From the NCBI GenBank assembly GCA_025351875.1, contig JANXVA010000361.1:1-39052 (forward strand): 39,052 nucleotides of DNA. Reading direction: 5' to 3'. Position 1 is the stretch's first letter; every line of letters begins with the position of its first letter. This DNA is from Myxococcales bacterium (GTDB lineage: Bacteria; Myxococcota_A; Polyangia; Polyangiales; Polyangiaceae). Below the pieces are notes generated by a model. The model worked only from the letters and a program-made list of their open reading frames with translations, did no database searches and was not told the origin of the DNA. The position numbers and the translations under genes are program-made. This document shows, piece by piece, positions 23,094 through 30,775 of the stretch.

Positions 23094-23960
23094 TCAGCCC
23101 CGGCAGGCGAGGTCGAAGCCCAGCTGGCCCTTCGGGGTCGCGTAGGTCGCGCGGCTCGTGCCGTCGAAGAGGATCTCGACCTTCAGCTTCTTCTCGTTCG
23201 AGATGGTGATCTTGCCGCCGGCCTCGGGGCATGAGCCCTGGCAGCGACGGAAGTCGGTGATCTCGGTGCGGAGGTAGCGATCGCGGACGTTGCCCTCAGA
23301 AACCCCGGACACGCCGAAGCAGCGCTCGCCGAAGCGCCACGTCACGGTCTTCTCGTTGGTGCGCGAGAACGTCTTGCCGCGCGCCGTGGTGCCCGAGAGT
23401 GAGCCCTTCCAGTGCATCGCACGGTCGGCGCCCGTGTTGGTGATCGTCGCCGTCGACGTCCAGTCGACGGACGCACGGTTCACGAGCAGATCGTTGCCGA
23501 CGAGGTTGAGCGTGAGCGTGTTCGGCGACGTCGCGTACGTGGCGACGATGCTTCCCTTGATCTTGAAGATGCCGTTCGGACCGGCGCAGCCGTTGAAGGT
23601 GTAGGTCACCGTCTTCGCGGCTGCATCGGACGCGACGGTGAGGCAGCCGGCGGGAAAGTAGAGCCGCGCGGCGCCGTCGCCGAGGGTCGCGGTGCCGACC
23701 CCGCTCAGGCCGAAATCGCTCGTCGAGGCGAGCGTGAGCGAGCCGCCTGCCGCCGTCGCAGACACGAGAGACGACGTCACGACCTCGGTGTCCGTCTCCG
23801 CGACGGCCGAGTCGGCGCCGTCCTCGGCGAGCGCCTGCGCCTCCTCGGCGATGGTCGCGTCCGGCGTCTTCGCGTCATCCTTCTTGCACGCGACGAGCAG
23901 CAGGCCGAGGAGCGCGAGCGCGGGCGCGGAGACCCAAGGCTGTCGTTTGCGGGCGCTCAT
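23094..23960 (-). CDS. Uncharacterised lipoprotein
   Basis: This is a 288-residue lipoprotein: MSARKRQPWVSAPALALLGL then LLVAC with Cys25 as the lipid anchor. A charged acidic linker (KKDDAKTPDATIAEEAQAL) leads into a beta-strand-rich domain with FPAGCLTVASD, TVTYTFNGCAGPNGIFKIKG, SVDWTSTATITNTGADRAMHWKG and WRFGERCFGVSG. Six cysteines after the anchor (GC, GCAG, RCFG, RCQGSC, LAC) suggest disulfides outside the cytoplasm. The family is not recognised; the repeated TATITN-like strands resemble beta-sandwich proteins common in myxobacterial lipoproteomes. ATG 23960 is chosen for the clean signal peptide; ATG 23969 would add three residues. It is divergent from the FHA-sigma54 activator. Confidence 0.75.
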   Translation of the reverse strand: MSARKRQPWVSAPALALLGLLLVACKKDDAKTPDATIAEEAQALAEDGADSAVAETDTEVVTSSLVSATAAGGSLTLASTSDFGLSGVGTATLGDGAARLYFPAGCLTVASDAAAKTVTYTFNGCAGPNGIFKIKGSIVATYATSPNTLTLNLVGNDLLVNRASVDWTSTATITNTGADRAMHWKGSLSGTTARGKTFSRTNEKTVTWRFGERCFGVSGVSEGNVRDRYLRTEITDFRRCQGSCPEAGGKITISNEKKLKVEILFDGTSRATYATPKGQLGFDLACRG

Positions 23961-24030
23961 GACGAACATGGTGATGCACTCAACATGCCACGCGCCGCCG
24001 CTGAAGGCGATCCGATCGAGCCACATTTTC

Positions 24031-24072
24031 GGGCGATTTGCGCCCGCTGGGGTGGACGCAATCGCGTCCACC
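24031..24072. promoter_or_regulatory. Two adjacent perfect inverted repeats in divergent promoter region
   Basis: GGTGGACGC at 24051-24059 and GCGTCCACC at 24064-24072 form a perfect 9-bp inverted repeat around a 4-base AATC centre. Immediately left, CGGGCG (24030-24035) and CGCCCG (24041-24046) flank ATTTG. They lie between the divergent lipoprotein (start 23960) and the activator gene (start 24158). They may be an operator or an mRNA hairpin in the activator's leader. Confidence 0.5.
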
Positions 24073-24157
24073 GGACCGCGCCGAGGTCAGGTTCGCCGGC
24101 GAAGCGCGGCATTCCCCCCGCAGCCCCCGTGTGCGAGAACGGAGGTGTGAAAAGGTC

Positions 24158-25471
24158 ATGACAGAAGGAGCAACCCGCGCCCGCGTCCTCCACTGGTTCG
24201 TCCGCGGAGGCGTCGCACGCACGCCCGACGGCAAGGAGATCCCGATCGACGTCGACCCGATCGTGATCGGCCGCGACGAGGGCGCCCAGATACGGCTCGG
24301 CGATCCCGAGGTGAGCGCGATTCATTGCGAGCTCCGCGCCGTCAACGAGGGGGTCCTCGTGAAGGACCTCGGCAGCACGAACGGGACCTTCATAGGCTCC
24401 GTGCGCATTCGCGAGGGCGTCGTCACGACCAGCGCCGAGGTGCTGGTAGGCTCGACGCGCATCACGATCGAGCCGACCGGCAAGCAGCGCGTCGATGTCG
24501 GCTTCTCCGACCGGTTCGGCGGGCTCGTCGGCTCGTCGCCCAAGATGCGCCGCGTGTTCGGCGTCCTCGAGAAGGTGGCGAACACCGCGCTCTCGATCCT
24601 CATCCTCGGGGAGACTGGCACCGGCAAGGAGGTCGTCGCGAAGAGCGTGCATGATGCAAGCGATCGCAGGGGCGGGCCGTTCGTCGTGCTCGACTGCGGT
24701 TCGATCCCGGCGAGCCTGGCCGAGAGCATCCTGTTCGGTCACGAGAAGGGCGTTTTCACCGGCGCGACCGAGCGCAAGAAGGGCGCGCTCGCCGAGGCCC
24801 ACGGCGGCACCCTCTTCCTCGACGAGCTCGGTGAGCTCCCGCTCGAGCTCCAGCCGAAGCTTCTCCGCGTGCTCGCGGAGCGCCAGGTCAAGCGCGTCGG
24901 GGGGAACACGCTCGAGCCCATCGACGTGCGCGTCCTCGCGGCGACCCGTCGCGACCTGGGCGTCGAGATGAACGCCGGCCGCTTCCGGAGCGACCTCTTC
25001 TTCCGCATCGCCCAGGTTCGCGTCGAGCTCCCGGCGCTCCGCGAGCGCCTCGGAGATCTGCCGCTCCTCCTCGAGGAGATCTGCAAGAAGGCCGGAAAGC
25101 CCGAGGCGGCGCCCGTCGTCGAGGGCTGGATCGAGCAGCGCCTCGGCTCCTACGATTGGCCGGGCAACGTCCGCGAGCTCGTCAACGTCGCGCAGGTCGC
25201 TGCGACTCTCGCCGACACGCCGGAGGCGATCGACGACGTGTTGACACTCGCTCGCTCCGGTCCGCTCGCCGACGAGCCTCGCCACGGGACCTCCGCGCAG
25301 ACGGCGTTCGCGGAGGCCAAGCGCGGCGCCATTTCGAGCTTCGAGAAGGACTACTTCACCCAGCTCTCGCGCGGTGCAAAAGGCAACGTCAGCGAGATGG
25401 CTCGCCAGAGCGGGATGGAGCGGCATCATGTGCGCGCCTACCTGCGCAAATACGGCATCGAAAAAGGCTGA
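24158..25471 (+). CDS. FHA-domain sigma54-dependent transcriptional activator
   Basis: This is a 437-residue enhancer-binding protein. Domains: FHA at about 15-105 (IVIGRDEGAQIRLGDPEVSAIHCELR, DLGSTNGTFIG), a phosphothreonine reader. The AAA+ sigma54 domain spans about 120-355: Walker A GETGTGKE 151-158, the sigma54-contact loop GVFTGA 198-203, Walker B TLFLDELGEL and the arginine-finger region FRSDLFFRI. A Fis-type helix-turn-helix occupies the last 45 residues (NVSEMARQSGMERHHVRAYL). The contact loop is GVFTGA, not the usual GAFTGA. The start at ATG 24158 removes an upstream non-coding extension; AAAGG precedes it. FHA-EBPs are typical of myxobacteria and respond to Ser/Thr kinase signals. 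The gene heads a plus-strand run with the next two genes. Confidence 0.93.
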   Translation: MTEGATRARVLHWFVRGGVARTPDGKEIPIDVDPIVIGRDEGAQIRLGDPEVSAIHCELRAVNEGVLVKDLGSTNGTFIGSVRIREGVVTTSAEVLVGSTRITIEPTGKQRVDVGFSDRFGGLVGSSPKMRRVFGVLEKVANTALSILILGETGTGKEVVAKSVHDASDRRGGPFVVLDCGSIPASLAESILFGHEKGVFTGATERKKGALAEAHGGTLFLDELGELPLELQPKLLRVLAERQVKRVGGNTLEPIDVRVLAATRRDLGVEMNAGRFRSDLFFRIAQVRVELPALRERLGDLPLLLEEICKKAGKPEAAPVVEGWIEQRLGSYDWPGNVRELVNVAQVAATLADTPEAIDDVLTLARSGPLADEPRHGTSAQTAFAEAKRGAISSFEKDYFTQLSRGAKGNVSEMARQSGMERHHVRAYLRKYGIEKG

Positions 25472-25521
25472 GGGTCACGAGCCGGAAACCGCGGGACCAG
25501 GGTAAGCTCCCGCCGGCTCGG

Positions 25522-27834
25522 ATGATTTCTCGGTTCGCCGTCACTCTTTTCGTGAGCGCGACGCTCCTGTTCGCGTGCCAGCCGATGGTCGCGCGCATGA
25601 TCGTGCCGCTGCTCGGCGGAGCGCCTGCCGTGTGGATCCTCTGCTCGCTCTGCTTCCAGGCGCTCGTGCTCGGCGGCTACTTCTATGCCCACGTCGTCGG
25701 CTCGCGCCTGCCGGTCCGCACGCAGGTCATGCTGCAGCTCGCGCTCGTCGCCTCGGCGTTCTTCGTCCTGCCGATCATCGTCGACGAGCGCCTCGTGGAG
25801 GCGCTCACCACGAAGAGCCGCTCGCTCGGCCTCCTCGTCGTGCTCCTCCGCTCGGTGGGCCTGCCGTTCTTCGTGCTCTCCACGACGTCGCCGCTCCTCC
25901 AGCGCTGGTACGCCGAGCTCGGGGAGACCGACCCGTATCACCTGTATACTGCAAGCAATGCCGGGAGCATGGTCGCCCTCCTCGGCTACCCGTTCGCGGT
26001 CGAGCCGTTCTTCTCCCTGAAGGAGCAGAGCCACATCCACCACGTCGCGTTCGCGGTGTACGCGCTCCTCGTCGTCGTCTGCGCGCTGACCGCGCTGCGA
26101 AAGAAGCGACTCCCGCGTATCGACGCCACACCGGCGCCGGCGGGCGTCACCATGTCCGAGGACATCGCGTTCGAGCCGAGCCCGGAGTCGAGGGCGCTCA
26201 TCGCCGGAGAGACCTTCGACACGCCGCGTCCGTCGCCCGAGTCGGAGCGCGCCGCGCGCGGGCCGCAGCCGGTGTGGCGCGAGCGCCTCGTGTGGCTCGC
26301 GCTCGCGTTTGCGCCTTCGAGTCTCCTCCTCGGTGCCACCGAGTTCGTCACCACCGACCTCGCGAGCGTGCCGCTGCTCTGGGTCGTCCCGCTCGCGCTC
26401 TACCTCGCGTCGTTCATCGTTGCGTTCGCCAAGAAGCAGGTCGTGAAACCGGGGTCGGCCTCGCGTGTGCTCGCGGTGCTCGCGGCGCTCGTTGCCCTCA
26501 GCAAGCTGGCCGAGGTGCTCGGCCCGGCGTGGCTGATCGTCGGCGGACATCTGCTGCTCCTCTTCGTCGCGAGCGTCGTGTGCCACCGCGCGCTCGCGAT
26601 CCGGAGGCCGCACCACACGCGGCTCACCGAGTTCTACCTGCTCCTCTCCGTCGGCGGCGTGCTCGGCGGTGCGTTCAACGGGCTCGTCGCGCCCGTGGTG
26701 TTCGACGATCTGCTCGAGTATCCGATCGCGATCGCGCTGGTGTGCCTGGCGCGGGTCGCGATCGACCGCCTGCCCGACGAGAGCAAGCGCGCGCGGCGGC
26801 GTGACATCGGCTACGGGCTCGCCCTCGCGGCGGTCACGCTCGTGCTCGTGAAGGTCGGCGAGCTCACGAAGGCGAGCCCGAGCCACTCCGTGGTCTGGAT
26901 GTACGCGCTGCCGGTGCTCGTCGCGTTCGTCTGGTCGAAGCGGCCCGTACGCTTCGCCGTCGCGCTCGGCGGGATCCTCCTCGTCGGGACCGTCCACGGC
27001 GGCATCACCGGCAACACGATCCACAAGGAGCGCGATTTCTTCGGCGTGCTGAAGATCCGGCGCGACCCGGGCGAGAAATTCCTGGTGCTGCTCTCCGGGA
27101 GCGCGATGCATGGTGCCCAGAGCCTCGACCCGGCGACGAAGCAGCTGCCGCTGATGTACTACTTCCCAAGCGGGCCCGCGGGCGACGCGTTCGGCCCGCT
27201 TCCGGCGCCTGGAGCGGCAGAGATCACGCCGCGCCGCGTCGGCGTGATCGGGCTCGGCGTCGGATCGCTCGCTTCGTATGCGAGGTCAGGCGACGCGTGG
27301 ACGTTCTTCGAGCTGAGCCCGCGCGTGGTCGACATCGCGAAGAAGTACTTCAGCTATCTGTCGTCGGTGCCGCCTGGGACTCACGTGACGATCGAGGAGG
27401 GCGATGCGCGGCTGCGCCTGCGCGGCGGTGCGGCGGCGCGCTTCGACGTGCTGGTCCTCGACGCGTTCAGCTCGGATGCGATCCCGCTGCATCTGCTGAC
27501 GCGCGAGGCGCTCGCGATCTACCGCCGCGCGCTCGAGCCCGGGGGCGTCCTCCTGGCGCACATCACGAACCTGCACGTCACGCTCGAGCCCGTGTTCGCG
27601 GCGCTCGCTGCGGACGCCGGCATGCTCGCGATCGGACGGAGCGACCGCGAGGCGACGCCCGAGGAGCGGGCGATGGAGAAGAGCGACTCGCACTGGGTCG
27701 TGCTGAGCACATCGGCCGAGAAGCTCGATGCGATCGCGGCGAAGAACGCGGCGTGGCATCGCCTGCCCGCGCCGCCCAAGCAGAAGGTGTGGACGGACGA
27801 CTTCGCGGACGTCCTCGCGGCGATGCGGTTCTAG
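25522..27834 (+). CDS. Polytopic membrane protein fused to spermidine-synthase-like domain
   Basis: This is a 770-residue inner-membrane protein. Residues 1-500 contain many hydrophobic segments in two blocks, separated by a polar loop at about 195-250. An aminopropyl-/methyltransferase-like Rossmann domain follows (about 560-760): RRVGVIGLGVGSLASYA, WTFFELSPRVVDIAKKYF, EGDARLRL and FDVLVLDAFSSDAIPLHLLTREAL. The glycine motif is GLGVGS rather than GGGDG, and the DAFSSDAIPxHLLT segment replaces the DSTDP of true spermidine synthases. That is the pattern of the fused membrane/spermidine-synthase-like family, so polyamine synthesis should not be assumed. The ATG at 25522 is chosen because it opens directly into the first helix. 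It lies 50 bases after the activator gene and 88 before the VWA-FHA gene. Confidence 0.88.
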   Translation: MISRFAVTLFVSATLLFACQPMVARMIVPLLGGAPAVWILCSLCFQALVLGGYFYAHVVGSRLPVRTQVMLQLALVASAFFVLPIIVDERLVEALTTKSRSLGLLVVLLRSVGLPFFVLSTTSPLLQRWYAELGETDPYHLYTASNAGSMVALLGYPFAVEPFFSLKEQSHIHHVAFAVYALLVVVCALTALRKKRLPRIDATPAPAGVTMSEDIAFEPSPESRALIAGETFDTPRPSPESERAARGPQPVWRERLVWLALAFAPSSLLLGATEFVTTDLASVPLLWVVPLALYLASFIVAFAKKQVVKPGSASRVLAVLAALVALSKLAEVLGPAWLIVGGHLLLLFVASVVCHRALAIRRPHHTRLTEFYLLLSVGGVLGGAFNGLVAPVVFDDLLEYPIAIALVCLARVAIDRLPDESKRARRRDIGYGLALAAVTLVLVKVGELTKASPSHSVVWMYALPVLVAFVWSKRPVRFAVALGGILLVGTVHGGITGNTIHKERDFFGVLKIRRDPGEKFLVLLSGSAMHGAQSLDPATKQLPLMYYFPSGPAGDAFGPLPAPGAAEITPRRVGVIGLGVGSLASYARSGDAWTFFELSPRVVDIAKKYFSYLSSVPPGTHVTIEEGDARLRLRGGAAARFDVLVLDAFSSDAIPLHLLTREALAIYRRALEPGGVLLAHITNLHVTLEPVFAALAADAGMLAIGRSDREATPEERAMEKSDSHWVVLSTSAEKLDAIAAKNAAWHRLPAPPKQKVWTDDFADVLAAMRF

Positions 27835-27855
27835 CCGACCTTCGGGAGGCTGTGT

Positions 27856-27872
27856 CGTGTGCGCTGCACACG
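27856..27872. promoter_or_regulatory. Perfect 7-bp inverted repeat upstream of VWA-FHA gene
   Basis: CGTGTGC (27856-27862) and GCACACG (27866-27872) flank a 3-base GCT centre, within the 88-base gap before the VWA-FHA start at 27923. No T-run follows, so it is more likely a leader hairpin or a protein-binding site than a terminator. Confidence 0.3.
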
Positions 27873-27922
27873 CTCCTGGCCGACGCGGAGATTTTGGGGA
27901 CCCGGAGCGCTACAGTTTCCGT

Positions 27923-29542
27923 ATGGCGCTGGGGCTGAAGATCTGGCTCGACTGTTCGTCGGTGAGGCCTGACGTCGAGGCGCGCGCGCATCTGGTCATC
28001 GAGCTCGAGGCGACCGGGGAGCCCGTCGAGGGGCCGCGGCCTCCCGCGACGACCGTGCTCGCGATCGACGTGTCGGGGTCGATGCAGGGCGAGCCCCTCG
28101 AACAGGTGATCCGCTCGGTCGACCGACTCCTCGATGCGCTCCGCGTCGAGGATCGCCTTGGCGTCGTGGCGTTCTCCGCCGGCGCCACGAAGGTCGTCGA
28201 CCCGATCGCGGTCGATGCGAGCGGCAAGAAGCTCGTGCGCTCGCGGGTGGCGCGCCTCTTTGCGGAGGGCCACACCAACATCGAGGCCGGGATCGACCTC
28301 GCGGCCGAGGTCCTCGGCCCTGTGGAAGCAGGGCGGCGGCGCGGCGTGATCGTTTTGTCCGACGGCGAGCCGAACCAAGGGGCCGCCACGGCGGAGGCGC
28401 TCTCCGCGGTCGTTCGCAAGTACCGGCCGGGCGCGTCGTTTTCTTCGCTCGGCTACGGCGTGAAGCACGATGAGGACATCCTTGCCGCCATCGGTCATGC
28501 CGGCGGCGGTGGCTACGAGTTCGTGCCCGACCCGGCGACGTGCGCTCGAGCGTTCGCGCGCGCCCTCGGGGCGCAGGCCGACGTCGTCGCCGACACGATC
28601 GAGCTCGCGATCGCGCCCGCGGCGGGCGTCGAGGTCGTGAAGATGCTCTCCGGCGAGGCCACGCGCTTCGGGAGCGCGGGGCTCGTCCTCGCGCTGCCTG
28701 ACATGGTGCCGGGGACGCGCCGCATCGTGGTGGCCGAGCTCGCGCTGCGCGCTCCGGGCTCGCAGAGCTTCTTGCTCGACGTCGCGAAGCTGCAGCTCTC
28801 GTGGCGTCGCCCGGGCAGTGCCGACACGGAGCGGGCGCTCCACGACGTGACGGTGGAGATCGCGGCGCGCGAACCCGGCGTCGTGGGCGAGGGGCTCACG
28901 CGCGTCATGCTCGTTCGAGCCGATCGCGTGCGCGAGGCGGCGCGCGCGCTCGCGGATCGCGGGAACTTCGGCGGTGCGGCGGCGCTCCTGCGCGCACTGC
29001 TGGCGGAGATCGAGCGCGTGCCCGCGTTCGCGGTGGGCGACGGCTCGGCGCTCGGCGAGGCCTTCGAGCTGCTCGTCGACGAGGCGATGGCGATGGAGCG
29101 CAAGCCCGACGAAGAGGCCTACGCGATGTTCCGCAAGAGCGCGATGGGCTCGAAGCTCGCGATGCATGCGCCTCCCGCGGCGAGCACGCGCGGCGTCGCG
29201 AGCACGCGCATGGTCGAGGTCGCTGCGGGCAACTACCCCGAGGCGTACATCCGCGTGAAGACGGGGCAGGAGGCCGGTAAACGCCATCGCCTGAAGGAGG
29301 AGTGCGTCATCGGCCGCACGGCGAGCGCGGACATCGCGATCGTGAGCGACATGGTCTCGCGCAGGCATGCCGAGATCTACGCGCTCGAAGGCGAGTTCTG
29401 GGCCTGCGACCTCGGCTCGACGAACGTGACGAAGGTGAACGGCAAGCCACTCGGCAGCGCGCCCCGCAAGCTGAGCGAAGGCGACGTGGTGCTCGTGGGC
29501 GACGTCGAGCTCGTCTACGAAGAGAAAAAGCCGACCGAGTGA
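27923..29542 (+). CDS. VWA-domain protein with C-terminal FHA domain
   Basis: This is a 539-residue soluble protein with no signal peptide. Residues about 42-215 are a von Willebrand A domain with an intact metal site: DVSGSMQG (DxSxS, 49-53), HTNIEAGIDLA (Thr) and VLSDGEPNQG (Asp). A middle region (about 220-440) is beta-rich then helical, as in Co-chelatase/inter-alpha-inhibitor-like VWA proteins. The C-terminal FHA domain (about 450-535) has VIGRTASADIAI, MVSRRHAEIYAL and DLGSTNVTKVNGK. The usual GSTNGT motif is GSTNVT here, but the phosphothreonine-contact Arg, Ser and Asn remain. It is probably a Mg-dependent scaffold that docks phosphorylated partners. It follows the FHA activator and membrane fusion genes on the same strand; ATG 27923 gives the clean N-terminus. 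Confidence 0.9.
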   Translation: MALGLKIWLDCSSVRPDVEARAHLVIELEATGEPVEGPRPPATTVLAIDVSGSMQGEPLEQVIRSVDRLLDALRVEDRLGVVAFSAGATKVVDPIAVDASGKKLVRSRVARLFAEGHTNIEAGIDLAAEVLGPVEAGRRRGVIVLSDGEPNQGAATAEALSAVVRKYRPGASFSSLGYGVKHDEDILAAIGHAGGGGYEFVPDPATCARAFARALGAQADVVADTIELAIAPAAGVEVVKMLSGEATRFGSAGLVLALPDMVPGTRRIVVAELALRAPGSQSFLLDVAKLQLSWRRPGSADTERALHDVTVEIAAREPGVVGEGLTRVMLVRADRVREAARALADRGNFGGAAALLRALLAEIERVPAFAVGDGSALGEAFELLVDEAMAMERKPDEEAYAMFRKSAMGSKLAMHAPPAASTRGVASTRMVEVAAGNYPEAYIRVKTGQEAGKRHRLKEECVIGRTASADIAIVSDMVSRRHAEIYALEGEFWACDLGSTNVTKVNGKPLGSAPRKLSEGDVVLVGDVELVYEEKKPTE

Positions 29543-29568
29543 CGTGACCTCACGCAGGGCGAGCGGCC

Positions 29569-29740
29569 GAGACGAGATTTACACGGAGGCACGAAGGCTC
29601 GGAGGCTCGGAGACTCGGAGATCGGAGGGAACGGGAGCGCCCTGCCTCGATCGCTCCAGGCGAGAGGGACGCGAGACGCCTCCCTCTCGCCTCCGAGGCT
29701 CCACGTAAGTCTCGTCTCCTCTCGTCTCCTCTCGTCTCGA
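29569..29740. repeat. Fold-back (inverted) repeat region with short tandem repeats
   Basis: This fills the 201-base gap between convergent genes. The left arm starts GAGACGAGATTTACACGGAG at 29569 and ends CTCGGAGGC at 29606. The right arm at 29689-29718 is its near complement (17 of the first 20 bases match, the last 9 match exactly, with an 8-base insertion in the left arm). Inside are CTCGGAG-type tandem copies (29598-29620), a perfect 9-bp hairpin CGAGAGGGA/TCCCTCTCG (29661-29689), and, outside the right arm, a 10-bp CTCGTCTCCT tandem run of two exact copies plus eight bases of a third (29711-29740). It could be a miniature fold-back element or a large bidirectional transcription stop. Confidence 0.7.
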
Positions 29741-29743
29741 GGC

Positions 29744-30775
29744 TCAGAAGCGCGCGGAGGCGGCGAGGGACATGCCGGTCGGGCCGATGTTCGCGGACGG
29801 CGTGATCGGTGTGCGCGTCTCCTTCGTACCGAGGACGTACCAGAGCGCGAGGCCGCCCACCGCCGCCGTGAAGACGGCGGGGACGACGACCGACGCGTAC
29901 GCGTTGGTTCGCGCCGAGTCGTAGTCGGAGGCAAGGCGGGCCTTGTCGGCGCGCGGCGTGCTCGGGTCGTCGTAGTCGCTCTTGATCGACAGCGCGTTCC
30001 CGTACGTGATCGCCGGGAGGATCAGCGACAGCGCGGCCACTCCGCCGCCGATCCAGAGGATGGCCGGCGAGAACGGATGCTCCACGCGCGTCTCGTAGCG
30101 TGTCTCCGGCGGCGGCGGCGCGAGAGGCACCTCGCCTCTCGGCTCCACGTCGACGACGGCGCCGAGCGCCACCGTGAGCCGGCGTACGTCGGCGTCCTTG
30201 CCGGCGCCGAAGGTGACGACGTGCGCGCCCGGCTCGACGTACACGGTGAACCCGGCGACGCGCGCCGGCGCGCTGTCCACCTGGACGATGCTCGGCTTCG
30301 CACCTGCCTTCACGTGGATGCGCGCCTTGAGGGCGGCGATCTTCTCGAGGCGATCGCGCGCGACCTCCTCCTGGCGCTCGACGTTCGCTTCGAGCGTCTC
30401 GGTGGCCGCACGACGACGCTCGACCTGTTCGAGGTAGCTCTCGTAGTGGTCGGCGGCCTTGATGAAATCGCCGAGCTCGTCGTAGGCGCGGGCGAGATCG
30501 AAGGCGAGGCGGTAGCCCTTGTCGGTGCCGAGCTCGCGGTAAATTGACTCCCAGATCACGACGGCGTCGGCGAAGGCGCCAGCCTTGTACTTGTCCATGC
30601 CCGCGCGGAAGCGTTCGCGGAGGGGGTCGAGCGGATTGGGGGCGGGCGTGCCGTCCGCGCTGGGCGCGTGCGCGGGCTCGTCGGCGCGCGCGGTCCTGGC
30701 GGCGAGCAGGACGCTCAGCGCGACGAGCCCCGCGGCGCAGGCGCGGTGGCGATCAGAACGGGTGGTCGTCCACAT
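29744..30775 (-). CDS. Exported TPR/PEGA-like membrane protein
   Basis: This is a 343-residue protein with a signal peptide (AGLVALSVLLAARTARA) and tetratricopeptide-like helices at about 55-118 (YKAGAFADAVVIWESIYRE, LAFDLARAYDELGDFIKAADHYESYL). A coiled-coil stretch to about 150, a PEGA-like beta segment (IVQVDSAPARVAGFTVYVEPGAH, about 163-200) and two C-terminal membrane helices (about 237-258 and 295-315) follow. It ends GMSLAASARF. ATG 30775 is chosen for the signal peptide; it lies 23 bases inside the kinase gene's 3' end, so the two genes overlap and are probably co-translated. Proteins of this kind commonly follow Ser/Thr kinase genes in myxobacteria. A role as the kinase's periplasmic partner is inferred. 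Confidence 0.8.
   Translation of the reverse strand: MWTTTRSDRHRACAAGLVALSVLLAARTARADEPAHAPSADGTPAPNPLDPLRERFRAGMDKYKAGAFADAVVIWESIYRELGTDKGYRLAFDLARAYDELGDFIKAADHYESYLEQVERRRAATETLEANVERQEEVARDRLEKIAALKARIHVKAGAKPSIVQVDSAPARVAGFTVYVEPGAHVVTFGAGKDADVRRLTVALGAVVDVEPRGEVPLAPPPPETRYETRVEHPFSPAILWIGGGVAALSLILPAITYGNALSIKSDYDDPSTPRADKARLASDYDSARTNAYASVVVPAVFTAAVGGLALWYVLGTKETRTPITPSANIGPTGMSLAASARF

Noticed and set aside
23957..27111. Long minus-strand frames of about 490 and 557 codons opposite the activator and the membrane fusion gene
   Set aside because: They are Glu/Arg/His-rich mirror translations without motifs; the opposite strand has clear domains.
25522..27834. Calling the fusion protein a polyamine biosynthesis enzyme
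   Set aside because: The defining glycine and DSTDP motifs of spermidine synthases are replaced, so only the fold is supported.
27578..29368. 596-codon minus-strand frame opposite the VWA-FHA gene
   Set aside because: Its composition and position show it is a shadow of the VWA-FHA coding sequence.
29711..29740. Short tandem repeats as a possible CRISPR array
   Set aside because: Units are only 10 bases with no spacers, and no cas genes are present.
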